Source: Apoda limacodes
Taxonomy: Eukaryota > Arthropoda > Insecta > Lepidoptera > Limacodidae
Reading direction: 5' to 3'
DNA length: 64,000 nt
Assembly (NCBI GenBank): GCA_946406115.1
Contig: OX291561.1
Span: 736,273-800,272, forward strand
In this document: positions 1 to 11,009 of the stretch, piece by piece
How the letters are laid out: each line of letters opens with the position of its first letter
How positions within the stretch are numbered: the stretch's first letter is position 1
The notes under the pieces: model-generated
What the model was told of the DNA's origin: nothing
Database searches by the model: none
The model's input: only the letters and a program-made list of their open reading frames with translations
Translations under genes and position numbers: made by a program

Positions 1-108
1 AATTTACCCTCAAATAAATTTAAAATATATGTCAAAGATAGTTTAATGAAAAAAAGCTATTACAAAGTTGATGAATACATAAATGATAAAAATGCTTGGA
101 AAAATTAG
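1..108 (+). pseudogene. LINE reverse transcriptase C-terminal tail (LINE D family)
   Basis: The first frame is open from base 1 to a TAG at 106-108 and ends in a Lys-, Tyr- and Asn-rich tail containing 'YYKVDEYINDKNAW'. The same kind of tail closes the LINE fragment at 56720-57750 ('FSDYINDKHPWD'). This is the extreme C-terminus of a non-LTR retrotransposon ORF2; the rest lies left of the window. The motif comparison is direct within the window. The clade (CR1/Jockey group) is inferred from memory of insect LINEs. Confidence 0.6.
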
Positions 109-365
109 AACTTAATTGATTTGTATTGGGGCATTGTATATTATGTTTTTACCTAGTGTAAGGCTATATTGTATTTTTATATGATGTATAAAAGATTAAC
201 TAATGAGTTTATTGCCGGTGCTTCTCGGTAGTAAAGCATTACGAACCTTCCAATCTTCTCCTCTTATATTTCGTTCCTTTACTACACACATTGTAACAAG
301 TACAATCGAAGTTTTATTTGAGTTGCTTGAGTGTGTCATGCTCTCTCAAAGTGTCTCTGCGGTGG
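109..365 (+). other. LINE D 3' untranslated remnant
   Basis: Non-coding DNA after the LINE stop. It contains 'ttgccggtgcttctcgg' and 'ttacgaacc' at 213-245, which resemble the blocks 'cttgccggttcttctcag' and 'ttacgaacc' at 748-795 in the adjoining repeat. This suggests related LINE 3' regions. No gene is seen here. Confidence 0.4.
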
Positions 366-872
366 TGGCGTGTGTGTCGGGTCGTTACGTTCCCTAAAAC
401 ATGATTGAGCGAAGCGATGGCTGATTCATGTGTCATACTCGTGAATGGGTGCCGCCTGTGGAGGCTGGTCTGCTCTTGCAAACTTCTTTGTATTCTTAGT
501 ATTTAGTCTTACTTTTTTGTTTTGTTTATTAATACTGTAAGACATTGATTATTTCTTAGTGATGAATACATAAACTGTCTTTTGTTTATATAAGATACTT
601 TTTTATGTTGTGCTTGTGCTTTATATTTCATGTATTTTTTATGTTTGTAATGGAAAGTGTCCTTTTATGATAGGGAGGGCATTTTCCAATATTTTAATTG
701 GACGCTGTAAGAGAAAGGGAGAAAAGAAATGCCCTTGCTGAGTTTCTTGCCGGTTCTTCTCAGTACAAGGTCTCCCGCCCTGTAGACTTACGAACCGATG
801 GCGTAGTGACATTCATAAGTGCTCAATTATTGTAGCCTAAACTGAATAAATTATATTGAATTTGAATTATTA
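366..872 (+). repeat. Interspersed repeat R1, copy A (LINE 3' end or SINE-like)
   Basis: About 500 bp ending in the short tandem tail 'attgaatttgaatt'. Copies in the opposite orientation occur at 19870-20327 and about 52037-52494, with clear base-by-base similarity across the block 'tgaatcagccatcgcttcgct' and the block 'gccggttcttctcagtacaag'. The three copies begin at different 5' points and share the 3' end, as expected of target-primed retrotransposition. No coding capacity is seen. It may be the 3' end of a LINE or a SINE; the sequence alone does not decide. Confidence 0.7.
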
Positions 873-1410
873 TCCCGGCTACAAACTTGAGCACAATTTT
901 GTGAATCATGCCGGCGTATGTATGTTCGTTCGGGAGGTTATTTGCTGTCGCCGCCTTCATAGCCTTGAAGACAGGGACCTGTCGATATTGTGGGTGCGCG
1001 TAGATTACGGCGGCCAATCTCGTATCTATGCATGCCTATACAGGTCTCATAGCGGTGACACGGACGTAACTCGAGTCTTCACGTACCTGAGTCTGACGAT
1101 TGACAAAGTTCTAGAGCAATATCCCACAGCAGAACTAGTTATTTCCCAAAATAATTTAAAGCCCACCATTGTGAGTGGCTCAGTTCTCGAACCAATAACT
1201 ATGCAGGGATATCTGGTCATGAATTTGCTCTGACCTATGGATTATCTCAGCTGGTACTTTCTCTAACGAGATACCAGATATAGAGGACAATACAAGCTAC
1301 TGGAACTTCTACTGACTACACGTCCGGACGGATATTGCGTCTCAGTGGATGCGCCTTTAGGCTGCTCGGACCACTGTCTCGTTCGGACTCAAGTGTCATG
1401 CACACAACCC
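873..1410 (+). pseudogene. LINE B endonuclease domain remnant
   Basis: The frame at 873-1233 carries 'HAGVCMFVRE' followed by 'DLSILWVRVDYGGQSRIYA' and 'ACLYRSHSGD', the central strands of an apurinic-like (EEP) endonuclease as found in LINE ORF2. A second frame at 1345-1400 gives 'PLGCSDHCLVRT', the end motif with the conserved SDH (catalytic Asp-His). The frame changes between the two parts. The enzyme would nick target DNA to prime reverse transcription. The N-terminal catalytic Asn/Glu part is missing, and so is the 'GD.N' box expected near 1145 (the sequence reads 'ISQNNLK'). Confidence 0.7.
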
Positions 1411-1901
1411 GATCTATTTGGGCCAACTAATTGGCGTCGTGTCTGGCTTGGCACTATGAGTCGGCAGACTGGGATGGATTGCGAGAATTTTATGCATCGT
1501 ACCCGTGGAGGCAGATCTGCTTTAGCTCAGAAGATCCTGACGTCTGCGTAGCCGCAGTCACTGAGACAATCCTCGCTGGTATGGAATATTATATTACCTG
1601 CGAGTAGCTGCCAGCGTCAAAAAAGAGAAGCTAAAATTTTTAAGCAAACTGCATATGAGGCTTGGACCACGACCCGTTATAATAAGGATCCGAATATTTC
1701 TGAGGTAAAACGCAAATTAAATGCTGCCTCGAGGTTCAGTAAGAAAGCAACTGCAGAGCTAAATTCCAATTCATCGGCAAAATAGGTGGGCGACTTGCGA
1801 GCTATCCTTCTCAGAGTCGTGCTTTCTGGTCGCTTGCCAAAGCTGCCGAAGGGAACTTTTGCCAGTCGTCGTTACCTCCACTGCGAAAGACCAATGGTGA
1901 C

Positions 1902-2888
1902 TTGGCCCATAGTGCTAAAGAGAAAGTCGATCTACTGGGCAGTCTCTTTGCCTCAAACTCGAATATGAACGATGAAGGCGCTGTACCACCTACTATACCG
2001 TGGTGCGGTAAGACGATGCCGGAAATCTCCATAACACAGCGGGAGGTCCGTCGGGCGTTGCTTTCTCTAGACAGTATACTTGCAGTGGTGCTTAAGCAGT
2101 GTGCTTCTGAGTTATGTCCTGTACTCACGCGCCTCTTCGCGCTTTCCTACCATACTAGGCAATTTCCGTCTTCATGGAAGACTGTGAATGTGCACCCGGT
2201 GCCCAAAAAGGGCGATAGATCAGATCCATCGAATTACAGGCCTATCGCTATTACCTCTCTTCTCTCCAAGGTGATGGAGCGTGTGATCAACACACAGCTT
2301 CTAAGATACCTAGAAGAACACTACCTGGTTTGTCAATATGGCTTTCGCCACGGTCGCTCGACTGGTGACCATCTAGTGTATCTCACACACCGATGGGCAC
2401 TAGCCATTGAGAGTCAGGGGGAGGCATTGGCATATAGCCTGGACATAGCGAAGGCTTTCGATCGGGTCTGGCGAAGTTGCCATCTTACGGAAATCCCCGA
2501 GGGTTTGTGCAAATGGGTGGCTAGCTTTTTGCCCGGCAGACGCATACGAACCGTAGTTAAAGGTTGTTGCTCTGATAGCATGGACATTCATGCTGGTGTC
2601 CCGCAAGGCTCTGTGCTGTCTCCTATGCTGTTTCTACTGCATATCAATGACATGTTGGACATCAACACCATACATTGCTATGCAGATGACAGTACTGGAG
2701 ACGCTTTTTACACGGGTCGTGAAAACATCCCTCGTTCCGTTGTGGAGGAAAACCGCGGAGAAGTTGTGTCTCAAATCGAGACCACACTGTCCAAGGTCTC
2801 TGACTGCGGACGGGTTAACTTGGTCCGATTCAACCCTACAAAGACACAAGTCTGCGCGTTCACCGCTAAAAAAACCCATTCACTGTAG
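1902..2888 (+). pseudogene. LINE B reverse transcriptase domain
   Basis: A 328-residue open frame. It shows 'VPKKGDRSDPSNYRPIAI' (fingers), 'CQYGFRHGRSTGDHL', 'YSLDIAKAFDRVW' (palm box A with the first catalytic Asp), 'GVPQGSVLSPMLF' (box B) and 'CYADDSTGD' (box C, YADD). The catalytic residues remain. Two conserved stretches are shortened: the loop after 'LLSLDS' and the region after 'FDRVWR'. These look like small in-frame deletions. The frame closes with TAG at 2886-2888, where the next part of the ORF continues in another frame. Confidence 0.85.
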
Positions 2889-2999
2889 TCCCACAATTCC
2901 AGAACACTCCCCTCTCCGTCTCCAAGAGTATTGGGATCCTTGGTGTCGACATCTCCAGCGATGTTCAGTTCCGAGATAATTTGCAAGACAAGGTAAAAC

Positions 3000-3560
3000 T
3001 GGCGTCCAAAAAATAAGGTGTACTCAACAGAGCGAGGTAGTACTTCACGTCGTGGCAGAAATTGCTGCTTTACAAGTCGCAAGTTCGGCCCCATATGGAG
3101 TACTGCTGCCATCTCTGGGCGGGTGCGCCTGGATACCAGCTTGGACCTTTTGACTCGGTTCAACGACGGGCTGTGAGAATTGTCGACGATCCTAAACTCA
3201 CTTGCCGTATCAAACCCTTAAGTCTGAGGAGAGATTTTGCCTCCCTGTGTGTGTTCTACCGCTTGTACAATGGGATGTGTTCTGAGGAATTGTTCGAAAT
3301 GATGCCCACGGCTACTTTCTACCATCGCACCGCTCGCCATAGGCAGGGAATTCATTCTCATACTTTAGAACCGAAATGGTCGCGTACAGTGCGGTTTCAG
3401 AAAAACTTTCTCCCGCGAACGCTTGGGTTGTGAAATGAGCTCCCTGCCAAGGTTTTCTCTAAGGACTACAGTATGGGGTTCTTCAAGAAAGAAGTTATTG
3501 GATTTTTGAAGGGTCGGCAACGCGCGAGTGATACTTCTGATGTTGCAAGTGTCCATAGGC
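3000..3560 (+). pseudogene. LINE B ORF2 C-terminal region
   Basis: The open frame at 3062-3433 contains 'LLYKSQVRPHMEYCCHLWAG', 'DSVQRRAVRIVDDPKL' and 'ELFEMMPTATFYHRTARHRQ', the conserved C-terminal region after the RT thumb of this LINE family. A TGA at 3430-3432 breaks it and the frame then continues to about 3560. The minus-strand copy at 26903-27478 holds the same stretch without this stop, which confirms the family and the break. Confidence 0.8.
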
Positions 3561-3570
3561 CACGGTGACC

Positions 3571-4426
3571 GCTTACCATCAGGCGGAAGTTCTGTCGCCT
3601 TGTTCCTTTGAATTTGGGTTTAACTGTACCTACCTGTCATCATTGACGAAACAATGTTTATTGTATACAATAACCTAGTTATGATAAGAGTACAAACTTG
3701 TTTACGAGGTATGTAGTTGCTGTTAATTAAGAGACACCTTACCAACTCGTATCTAGAGGTAAACAAATTTCAACTGTAATGGAATGCCATAGATCTCTTA
3801 ATAATACATGGTTGTGATCTACAGACTAAGGCCATATTACTTTACAATTTAATATATCGCTTTGTTCTACACTAAACGCACAAAGTAATGTAATAGCCAC
3901 TAGTAACTAACTTTTAACTAGTAACACAGTTTTAACTAGTACTGGGGTTAGAGTAAATCTTTTAAATAATAACTAAATAGTTCGACAGATAAGCACCGAT
4001 AATTAAGTTATCACTGTAACCTAACCTTATCTATAAGACTTCTTATGTTGTTCCTAGTATCTGTTTGAAACAATTAAATAAATAAATTAAAAAAAAAACT
4101 GGTAGCCAGAGCGAGGTTATCGAGCGAGTTTACCTGTGGTGTTTTTTTGTACCTACCTACATATCAAATTTATTCTAAACTGAACTTGATTCTTTGGCAC
4201 CTTTTTGACACTTTTCCAACCCGGAGGAATATTTTGATACTGTTTTTAACTTGTCTTACTACTGGGTTGGCATACATAAAAACATAACACTATTTCTTAA
4301 GTAAGTTTTAGGTAAAATTAGTTTTCTTTTCTGTTTAATAGCGTTTTGTTTTCACCGTTCATACTTTGTTTTTAAATATTTTAGTTTAGTTAAATAGTAC
4401 ATTTATTTCTTGTTTATTAATATAAA
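3571..4426. other. AT-rich non-coding stretch
   Basis: No coding frame was recognised. The stretch contains several copies of 'aactagta' and runs of A. The last part, up to the first ATG of the BEL/Pao gag, probably includes the leader of that element. No 5' LTR could be matched to the sequence after 7816. Confidence 0.4.
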
Positions 4427-5360
4427 ATGACCACACCAAGAACTGTTTTGGCTGGAGGCTTGCGTTGGTTAGCAACGGCTGCTGCCTTGATTACAAGGCC
4501 GGAAAAAAGCGCTGCCCTAATTTATCGGTATGATCAGCTTGATAATAGGATGAACGCCATTCGAGTTGCATATGAGCAAGCCATTGTAGGCTTACAGGAG
4601 GAAGATGTGGCCAAGCTTACCGCAGACGTGACCTAGGCTAAGAACTTTTGTGACCAGATTGTCATTCGTCGGGCTGCGGCTAAGACCGTTGCCCCTAAGG
4701 ACGAATGTGACAACTCTATGGTGGCCACTCAGGGGTTCCTTCTTCTTTGCCTAATTTTGACCTGCCTGAATTTTACGGCGATTAACCGCTGAAGAGCTAT
4801 ATTACATGATTAGGCATTTGTCTCAGGATGATGGCGGTTATAAAAACGCCCAGGATTTATTGTTTAGAAGGTATGGCAATATAAGGCAAATTGCTCATAC
4901 TTAACATTACAGAGGTTGCAAAACTGCGGCGAAAGCTGCCTAACCCTATGTTGGATGCAGTTAATGGACTAAAGGGATTATGGCTTGAAGTTGATAAGGA
5001 TTGATCGTTTATACTTGTCCATTTGGCCCTCTACCGTCTTACACCGGAATTAAGGAGCCGCAAAGAATTTGAACATGAGGATGAATGGCGGAGTGCTCTT
5101 GCTTCTGTTCCTCTCCCCGCTCCTCTTCTTTAGCCGCCTCCACACAGAGCTTCACATGCACAACGGCAACTGCCCCAAAGGGTCCCTGCAGGGCTTTCCA
5201 ATTTCGAGGGTTTTTGGGACAGCGGCCAGACAAACATCACCAGCTGCTTTTACTGTCGTCTCTGGAACAACTTTTTGGCTTCGTGACCCGCACACCGGAT
5301 ACAGGAGGTATTCACCGCCTATTGCAGAGTACCCGAGGTTGAGGTATTACCCGCCTTAGC
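4427..5360 (+). pseudogene. BEL/Pao gag remnant
   Basis: An ATG at 4427 opens a 69-residue frame with 'RYDQLDNRMNAIRVAYEQAI', typical of the helical start of Pao gag. A TAG at 4634 ends it, and gag-like segments continue in other frames through about 5350. 'QTNITSCFYC' near 5230-5260 is what remains of a zinc-knuckle region. Part of the segment is matched at 40978-41230, where the same 'CFYC' stretch is read. Gag would form the particle that packages the element's RNA. Confidence 0.6.
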
Positions 5361-5614
5361 TTAATAGGTCGAGACCCCCTTCAGGCTCCTTATCGGCCCT
5401 CTTCTTCGGCGCTCATAAAGCGTCCACCGTATGTTGCCGGTTGACAGCCGTAAACACTGAGGGATCTACCGCCCGCCGCCACAATTAGGTTCACCGCCTA
5501 CTAGTCCATCACAGCGATGACTTGCTGTAGCGAGTACAGCTTCCCCGTTCGATACCAAGTGAGCACCCTTGACAGTTGTGCTTCCCACTGCACGGGTGAA
5601 CCTGTGCCTCCTTT

Positions 5615-6094
5615 GTGGTGGGTCGAGCATTACGTGATTCGGGTTCTCAGCGTTGCTTGGTATCGACCTCTTTGGTAAGGAAGCTGAAGTTACAGTTGTC
5701 TCCGGCTGTGGATTGTATTCGAGGCATTGGTGGCCTAAAGGTCTCGAGACTTAGAGGTCAGGTTTCCAATGTCATTTCTCCCCTCCATAGTTCTCTCATT
5801 CGGTGGACTATTTCAGCTATGATGAGGGATGATATCTAGGGTGATCATTCCCAAGTATTGCTTACACCGAAAATTTCTAAGTTGACAGCGGGCCTGGCGT
5901 TGGCTGATCCTGATTATCATTTTCCCAGTTCGGTGAATCAAATCCTCGGTGCCGATTTTGTGGGTCAATGCAACTTAGGACCGGCTAAGCTTCTGCAGGT
6001 CGATGGGTTGGTGGTACTTCCCACAGATATTGGTCATGCCATAATGAGCCCAGTACTTCTAATTTGTGCCCCTCTTCAAACTGATCCTGAATAG
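5615..6094 (+). pseudogene. BEL/Pao protease region
   Basis: The frame starting near 5615 reads 'ALRDSGSQRCLVSTSLVRKL', where DSGS is the aspartic protease active-site loop, then 'CIRGIGGLKVSRLRGQV', the GIGG block of BEL/Pao proteases. The next frame (5858-6094) holds 'LILGADFVGQ'-like text (seen: 'QILGADFVGQCNLGP'). A TAG at 5837-5839 separates the two pieces. The protease would cut the gag-pol polyprotein. Confidence 0.7.
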
Positions 6095-6099
6095 CTCCT

Positions 6100-6660
6100 C
6101 GATATGTCCTTTGCTAATGCAGTTTATTGCATTTAAGAAGTAGAAGAACCTCTTGCAAAGCCAAATTGCACCGGGATATTCATGACATTCTGACCAATAT
6201 TCGGAGACATCAGGTAGTTCTGGTCGCTGATATTCGTATGATGTTTCGTCAGAAGGTGATCCATAAGGAAGATCGCAGGTATCAATTGATTCTTTAGCGA
6301 AAAGATCCTGCGTTACCCATGACCGCCTTTGAGTTAAACACCGATACTTACGGTCTTCCCTCCAGTCCGTTCATCGCTATTTGGACCCTGTTAGAGCTTG
6401 CTGATAGGGAACGTGTTCACTTCCCTCGCGCTGCTTCCATTTTGTCCAGCGACGTCCACGTTGACGATATCTGCACAGTTCTACGATTGAGGAGGCATTG
6501 ATCCTTCATCCCGGCGGATATGAGTTTTGGAAATGAATATCCAACACTCCTGATCTCTTTGATGTTTTCACCGAGGAGTTCCAGCAGGATCCTCTGATCT
6601 TCCAGAATGTCGACAACCCTGATTCAGTTGCAATTCTTGGAGAACAATTCAAACCAATTG
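6100..6660 (+). pseudogene. BEL/Pao reverse transcriptase remnant
   Basis: The frame at 6319-6501 contains 'MTAFELNTDTYGLPSSPFIA' and 'SSDVHVDDICT', the RT palm with the VDD(I) catalytic box usual for BEL/Pao. The upstream part (6120-6310) carries 'DIRMMFRQ' and 'RKDPA' fragments in several frames. The enzyme core is interrupted by stops at about 6297 and 6500. Confidence 0.65.
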
Positions 6661-6689
6661 CGGAAGCTCTTTCAGCTCCTTAAACCTGG

Positions 6690-7250
6690 ACTAAGCGCAC
6701 TGTGTTGTCTACCATAGCCAGAATTTTTGACTCTAGCGGCTGGCTTGCTCCTGTTGTTGTTTGGGGCCACGTATCATTTACAAAAGCTGTGGCTGGAGAA
6801 AAATCTCTAGCTGGTGATTTATTGGCATCCTGGAAGCGTTATGTCTCGTCTATTCAGGATCTCCATCATGTGCGTATTCCTAACAGCTTTTTACTCCCGG
6901 GTCAATCCAATGTCACTCCTCACAGCTTCCGTGACGCTTCTAAGGCTTCTTCTTTCAACCGTCTAGTCTGATGGTTCGGTTCTTCTCCATTTAGTCACCC
7001 CCATTCGCACCCGTCTTACGATTCTGAAGATGAAATGGTCTGGTGCTACTAATTGCTTAATCACGTGTTTTCGACCTTGGGCCATTCTGTGCCCATTTCC
7101 CACGTCTACGTTTGGACTGACAGCCAGATTGTGCTTGCCTGGCTTAAAGCTTCTGTCCATTCATTAGAGAACTTTGTTGCGAATAGGGTTTCAAGATTTT
7201 GGAGTATTCCGCTGCCATTGAGTGGAATCACGTCCAAGGGGAATTGAATG
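6690..7250 (+). pseudogene. BEL/Pao RNase H region
   Basis: The frame at 6702-6971 starts with 'LSTIARIFDSSGWLAPVVVW', the conserved block that joins RT and RNase H in BEL/Pao. A second frame (7053-7247) holds 'VYVWTDSQIVLAWLKA' and 'NFVANRVSRFW', the RNase H Asp (TDS) and its following helix. A frameshift or deletion separates them around 6970-7050. Confidence 0.75.
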
Positions 7251-7393
7251 CAGCCGACATTGCTTCCCATGGCTATATGGCTTCAGCAGTCTTATTGGCA
7301 TACACCAACGAGAGTTTTGGATTGTCATGGCTTGAAGGGTCATTAGGAGTGTGCTCTTTATAATGCATACCCTGTTTTAGGCTCAAGGCGACT

Positions 7394-7765
7394 TTGACCA
7401 AGCCACAAATATGCGATTTGCCTCCCGATCGAGTTAACCCCGCTCGCGTTTTTTCTAATGTTGGAACTGATTTTCCAGGTCCCTTTACTATTAAGACTTC
7501 TACCTTGCGCAACGCCAAGGTCATACGCAAAGGTTTTCTCTTGAGTATCTTCATCTCTTGCAGCAGTGAGTGCGTTGGTCGGATAAGATTGAACCCCCAA
7601 AAGTGGGTGATCTTGTCCTGGTCAAGGAAATGAATATGCCACCTCTTCTCTGGAGGCGTGGTTCTTCGACTCTTCCCCGGCTGGGATAACGTTCCTCGCG
7701 TTGCTGAAGTTTTTCTAGGCGACTTGATTCTTACGAGAGCTGTTGCTACTCTGTCGCGATTGCCG
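7394..7765 (+). pseudogene. BEL/Pao integrase core and C-terminal remnant
   Basis: 'VNPARVFSNVGTDFPGPFTI' (7433-7490) is the first catalytic-Asp segment (GTDF) of a BEL/Pao integrase. The core then stops short: by 7590 the sequence is already in the C-terminal domain, read in another frame as 'VGDLVLVKEMNMPPLLW' and 'PGWDNVPRVAEVF'. So most of the DDE core, with the second Asp and the Glu, is deleted. Confidence 0.7.
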
Positions 7766-7964
7766 ATTTCATAGGATACAGTGTCTCAGTCAGACCCGAT
7801 CTGCCTGAGGTGGGGGATTGTTTCGTACCGTTGCTATTGGGGCCGCGCCTTACGGACGAAACACTAGGTTACGAACGCAGCCGTTTGGTTTCTGGCAATA
7901 CTGTGTAGTTATCATTAGTCTGCAGAAATATTGTGTTGTTTTTTGCATTTTAGAAATCAAGAAG

Positions 7965-8960
7965 CTTATTTATTTAAAATGCGTACTTGCACTAGTCGAA
8001 ATAACTGGTTTTTGTGTTTTCAAGATTTTTATTACAGTTTGAATTAGGATCAATTTTTTCGTACAACTGAAAAGACAAAAAGGATCGTTGATGCTTTTTG
8101 TTCACATTGTTTTAATAAGAATTTGGATTGACTGATGCTTGACCTTCAGATGATCATCTTGCAAGTTTAATATAAAGAGAAATATAAAGCATCAACGCCC
8201 GGGACTGCGCGGAAATACACTTCTTGAGTGTGCTCACAGAGCTCACCTTTAATAATTTATAATAGACCCACGTGGATCTTAGGAGTGTCAAAATACCGAT
8301 CGTAGTTTTGCATATAAGTGGACTAAACTTCTTGCGCCTAAGTTTACCGAGACCTGTGTGTCGATTCATCTTTTAAATAACGAATGAATTTTCAAATAAT
8401 AAAAACACTTTATGTTAAAATGTTTCTTACAGTGTTTAAAAATGTCAACCTTTTTTGTCCGACAAAAGATATCAATAGGGCTGAAGAAACAAATAAATGT
8501 ATTTTATAGTGGTTTTAACAACTTAAAAGATTTAGAGGCACACAGAGACAGAGGAAGGGCTGCCGACGGAGGTTTATCCTTTGTACGTACGTACTTCGTA
8601 AACTTAATACAGCAATTTCATTCCTTTAAAATACACAGAAGTTTTTGGTCATTTTTAAACGTTGCACTTTGGGTATAATAAATACGTATAATAAACAATT
8701 GAAGTACATACATTTCTGCGTCAAAAAATACCATTCATTCTAAATTATGTCAAGCCATCAATCATCACGAAGATATACGACTTTAAGCTGTTTTTAAAGA
8801 TTAGTTCGAGTATTACTTACAGTTCTAGTTTACAAATAACAAGACAAGTGTAATCATAGTTTTTTCTGTAAGATAAATCTTTTTATTATTTATTACTCTT
8901 CTATGTTATTTAAGTTAATTAAGTTTATTCGGATTTAGTATTCATATTTTCTCATTTTAT
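7965..8960. other. AT-rich stretch without recognisable gene
   Basis: It follows the presumed LTR start of the BEL/Pao element. Open frames up to 88 codons exist (for example at 8412-8678), but they show no known motif, repeats or splice signals. No structure was noticed. Confidence 0.3.
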
Positions 8961-10135
8961 TGTTCCCTAGTCAACAAGGAACCCCTTATAGTTTCGCCTT
9001 GTCCGTCCGTCCTTCTGTCTGACTGTTTTAATAATTAATATTAAGTACTAAAAAGCTAAAATTTGGCATGGGTAGATATTAATATAATAGTAATAATAAA
9101 TCGTTTATTTATATTCCCACAAGTTTAGTTAGCGTGTAACATTAGCGTCTTTACTAAATGCACATGGTGGAGACTCGCCACTCGCCACTCGCCACTTGCC
9201 ACAGAGTTTTGGTCGTGTTGATGTAGTTACTAAACTTTACAGAAAACTGACTACTAAACATACCAAATTTGTATAGTTTAGTATTTGTATGTATGACGTC
9301 ATAATCAGGTTAATTTAGGGGTTAACGTTTTGTGATTATGTACTATTAAATATCTAAACAGAGCGTCGAGTGGCTGATTCACCATCGCACTAAACTACCA
9401 ATATTTCAGACGCGTGGTCTTAGAGTCCCCAGCCAAATGAAAATAGTTCAATACTCACGTGTTTTGGACACATCTATTTCCATCTACACTCGTTTAGGTA
9501 CCTACTAAGCAGATCAGTGGGGGGGGCGTAGGGGAGGGTCTGATATTGAAGTACGTAAAAAAAGAAGGATCCTCTGAGACTCCACGTTTATATTTAAAGG
9601 TTAATATAATCTAGAAGGCTATGCTTTTGAGAGCTCTCATAGCAAGTCAAGTTCAGTTTGTCACACAGAGCTGCTGCTTTGCAAGATCAGATTATCCACA
9701 TATAGTATTTTCCTAAATAACCAAATCCAAAGTCCCTTTTCCTAAACGACCGGAATACGGCCATTTTTGTCGCATATTTTGACATTGACAAATAAATCAA
9801 AACCTATGGGGTTTTTCCCATTGTCCTAGAATCATGAAATTTCACACAAAGCAAGCATCACAAATATAGGAAAAAATCCGAAATTTGTTGATTTATAAAA
9901 AAAATGTCTGTCTATCAAGAACCTTTTACTCAATAACGTTGAGCTATCAAGCTGAAATTAATGTCAAATACCAAGGTCTAAGGTCACTTATAGCTGTAAA
10001 AAAATCAAAATTTTAAGTCAATGCAATAAAAAAATATGCCCAAAATACGGTTATTTTAAGTTTGTCCCTCAATACAGTTTACCTTTTACGGAACCCTCGG
10101 TTCGCGAGTCCGACTTGCACTTGACCGGTTTTTCA
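8961..10135 (+). repeat. Lepidopteran interspersed repeat R2 (ends in 'CCGACTTGCACTTGACCGG')
   Basis: The start 'ggaaccccttatagtttcgc' followed by a 'ccgtccgtcc' run, and the end 'gcgagtccgacttgcacttg', frame a non-coding interspersed repeat. The middle block at 9760-9880 ('gccatttttgtcgcatatt', 'cctagaatcatgaaatt') is shared with 38830-38960. End pieces recur at 16240-16285, 50723-51056 and 52822-52903. Such repeats are common in moth and butterfly genomes. The transposon class is not clear from this sequence. A pair of 'actcgccact' repeats at 9174-9195 lies inside. Confidence 0.6.
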
Positions 10136-10905
10136 AGTTTTTATTTTTTAGGTGTTTAGGTACTCCGCCATTATATCACATATTCTTTAAACATTTAACG
10201 TTTCTACCTACTGCAGTCTAAAATATAGAGCCCTTAAGAAGTCGGACAGACCGACAGCGTAGGATTTACAAATTTCCCTTTTCCCTCTCACATTTCTTTT
10301 TTATTTACCTTTCCCTACCGGCCTGGTATATTGGAGAAGCGATGCTCGAGGAAGTCCTTTTCCACGACGTTGGTATACCCGACATTAGTAAACTCCACTT
10401 TTCTGTTTCTTAAAATATGCTTCTTCCACACAATTTCGAAAGTCTGACTAGAAGTAATAATATATTACAAAAATTAAAAACTAAAACCTTATACTATCAC
10501 TACTGTTTGACAGGTCCAACGGGAGGGGTAGGTACTGTGGGGCCACAACAAAGACCACACTCGAGTGGGCCAGACGTCTTCCTAGCCGAGAAGCAGACAC
10601 TAGGTATACATCATAAACTTTGTTACGCGGCTCTTAGCGCTTTCGTACTGAAACGACAAGTACCTGTACCTGCTGTACTGTCGTTATTATATATGTAGGC
10701 AGCAGGTGGAGTCAATAAAGTGATACAACGGAAGATGTATACATACTATTGTATATTGACACAGATGTTTACAGTATTTCGGCTTCCCGGAGACTCTTAA
10801 TATCATTACAGTTACTGATTAAATACATGCTAACTGTACTCGTACTGTACTCGTACGAGCTCACATCTACCATTTATTACTTACTACGTTTACTAAGATT
10901 GTTCG
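10136..10905. other. Unassigned non-coding stretch
   Basis: It contains an open frame of 93 codons (10417-10698) with no recognisable motif and a moderately GC-rich block at 10510-10680. No splice or repeat context supports a gene. Nothing more can be said from sequence. Confidence 0.3.
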
Positions 10906-10998
10906 CTAGGCCTTGTAGTTTGCTTATTCTATACTAAAGTAGGTTGTTCATAAGGCCTTGTAGTTTGATAAGTCTATACTTAATTAGGTTGTTCATAT
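10906..10998. repeat. Two units of the 45-bp minisatellite
   Basis: Two copies of a unit with the core 'ggccttgtagtttgctta' and 'tctatactta'. The same unit forms the long array at 29806-30147, about 19 kb away. The two loci flank the LINE A/Polinton cluster. Confidence 0.75.
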
Positions 10999-11009
10999 AA
11001 TTTTTTTCT

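Larger units (their letters stand above)
873..3570 (+). mobile_element. Non-LTR retrotransposon LINE B, decayed copy
   Basis: A LINE ORF2 can be followed in order: endonuclease domain (about 873-1410), linker (1410-1900), reverse transcriptase (1902-2888) and C-terminal domain (3000-3560). The 3' end holds 'gaccgcttaccatcaggcgg', which is also found next to the poly-T end of the minus-strand copy at 26835-27760. The element copies itself by target-primed reverse transcription. Several frameshifts and stops, and small gaps in conserved RT stretches, show it is dead. The closest group is the Jockey/CR1-like LINEs; the exact clade is not decided. Confidence 0.8.
4427..7960 (+). mobile_element. 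BEL/Pao LTR retrotransposon, decayed
   Basis: Fragments of one gag-pol polyprotein follow in the BEL/Pao order: gag (4427-5360), protease (5615-6090), reverse transcriptase (6100-6660), RNase H (6700-7250), integrase core (7400-7520) and integrase C-terminus (7590-7760). A purine tract 'ggtggggga' at 7809-7817, followed by 'ttgtttcg', has the look of a polypurine tract and the start of a 3' LTR. No matching 5' LTR was found, and many stops and frameshifts are present. A shorter copy of the same family lies at 40978-41440. Confidence 0.8.

Noticed and set aside
3660..4420. Search for a 5' LTR matching the presumed 3' LTR start at 7818
   Set aside because: No shared stretch was found by eye, so no LTR pair is claimed.
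10417..10698. 93-codon plus-strand frame in a GC-balanced stretch, considered as a gene or rRNA fragment
   Set aside because: No motif, splice signal or rRNA core sequence could be confirmed.
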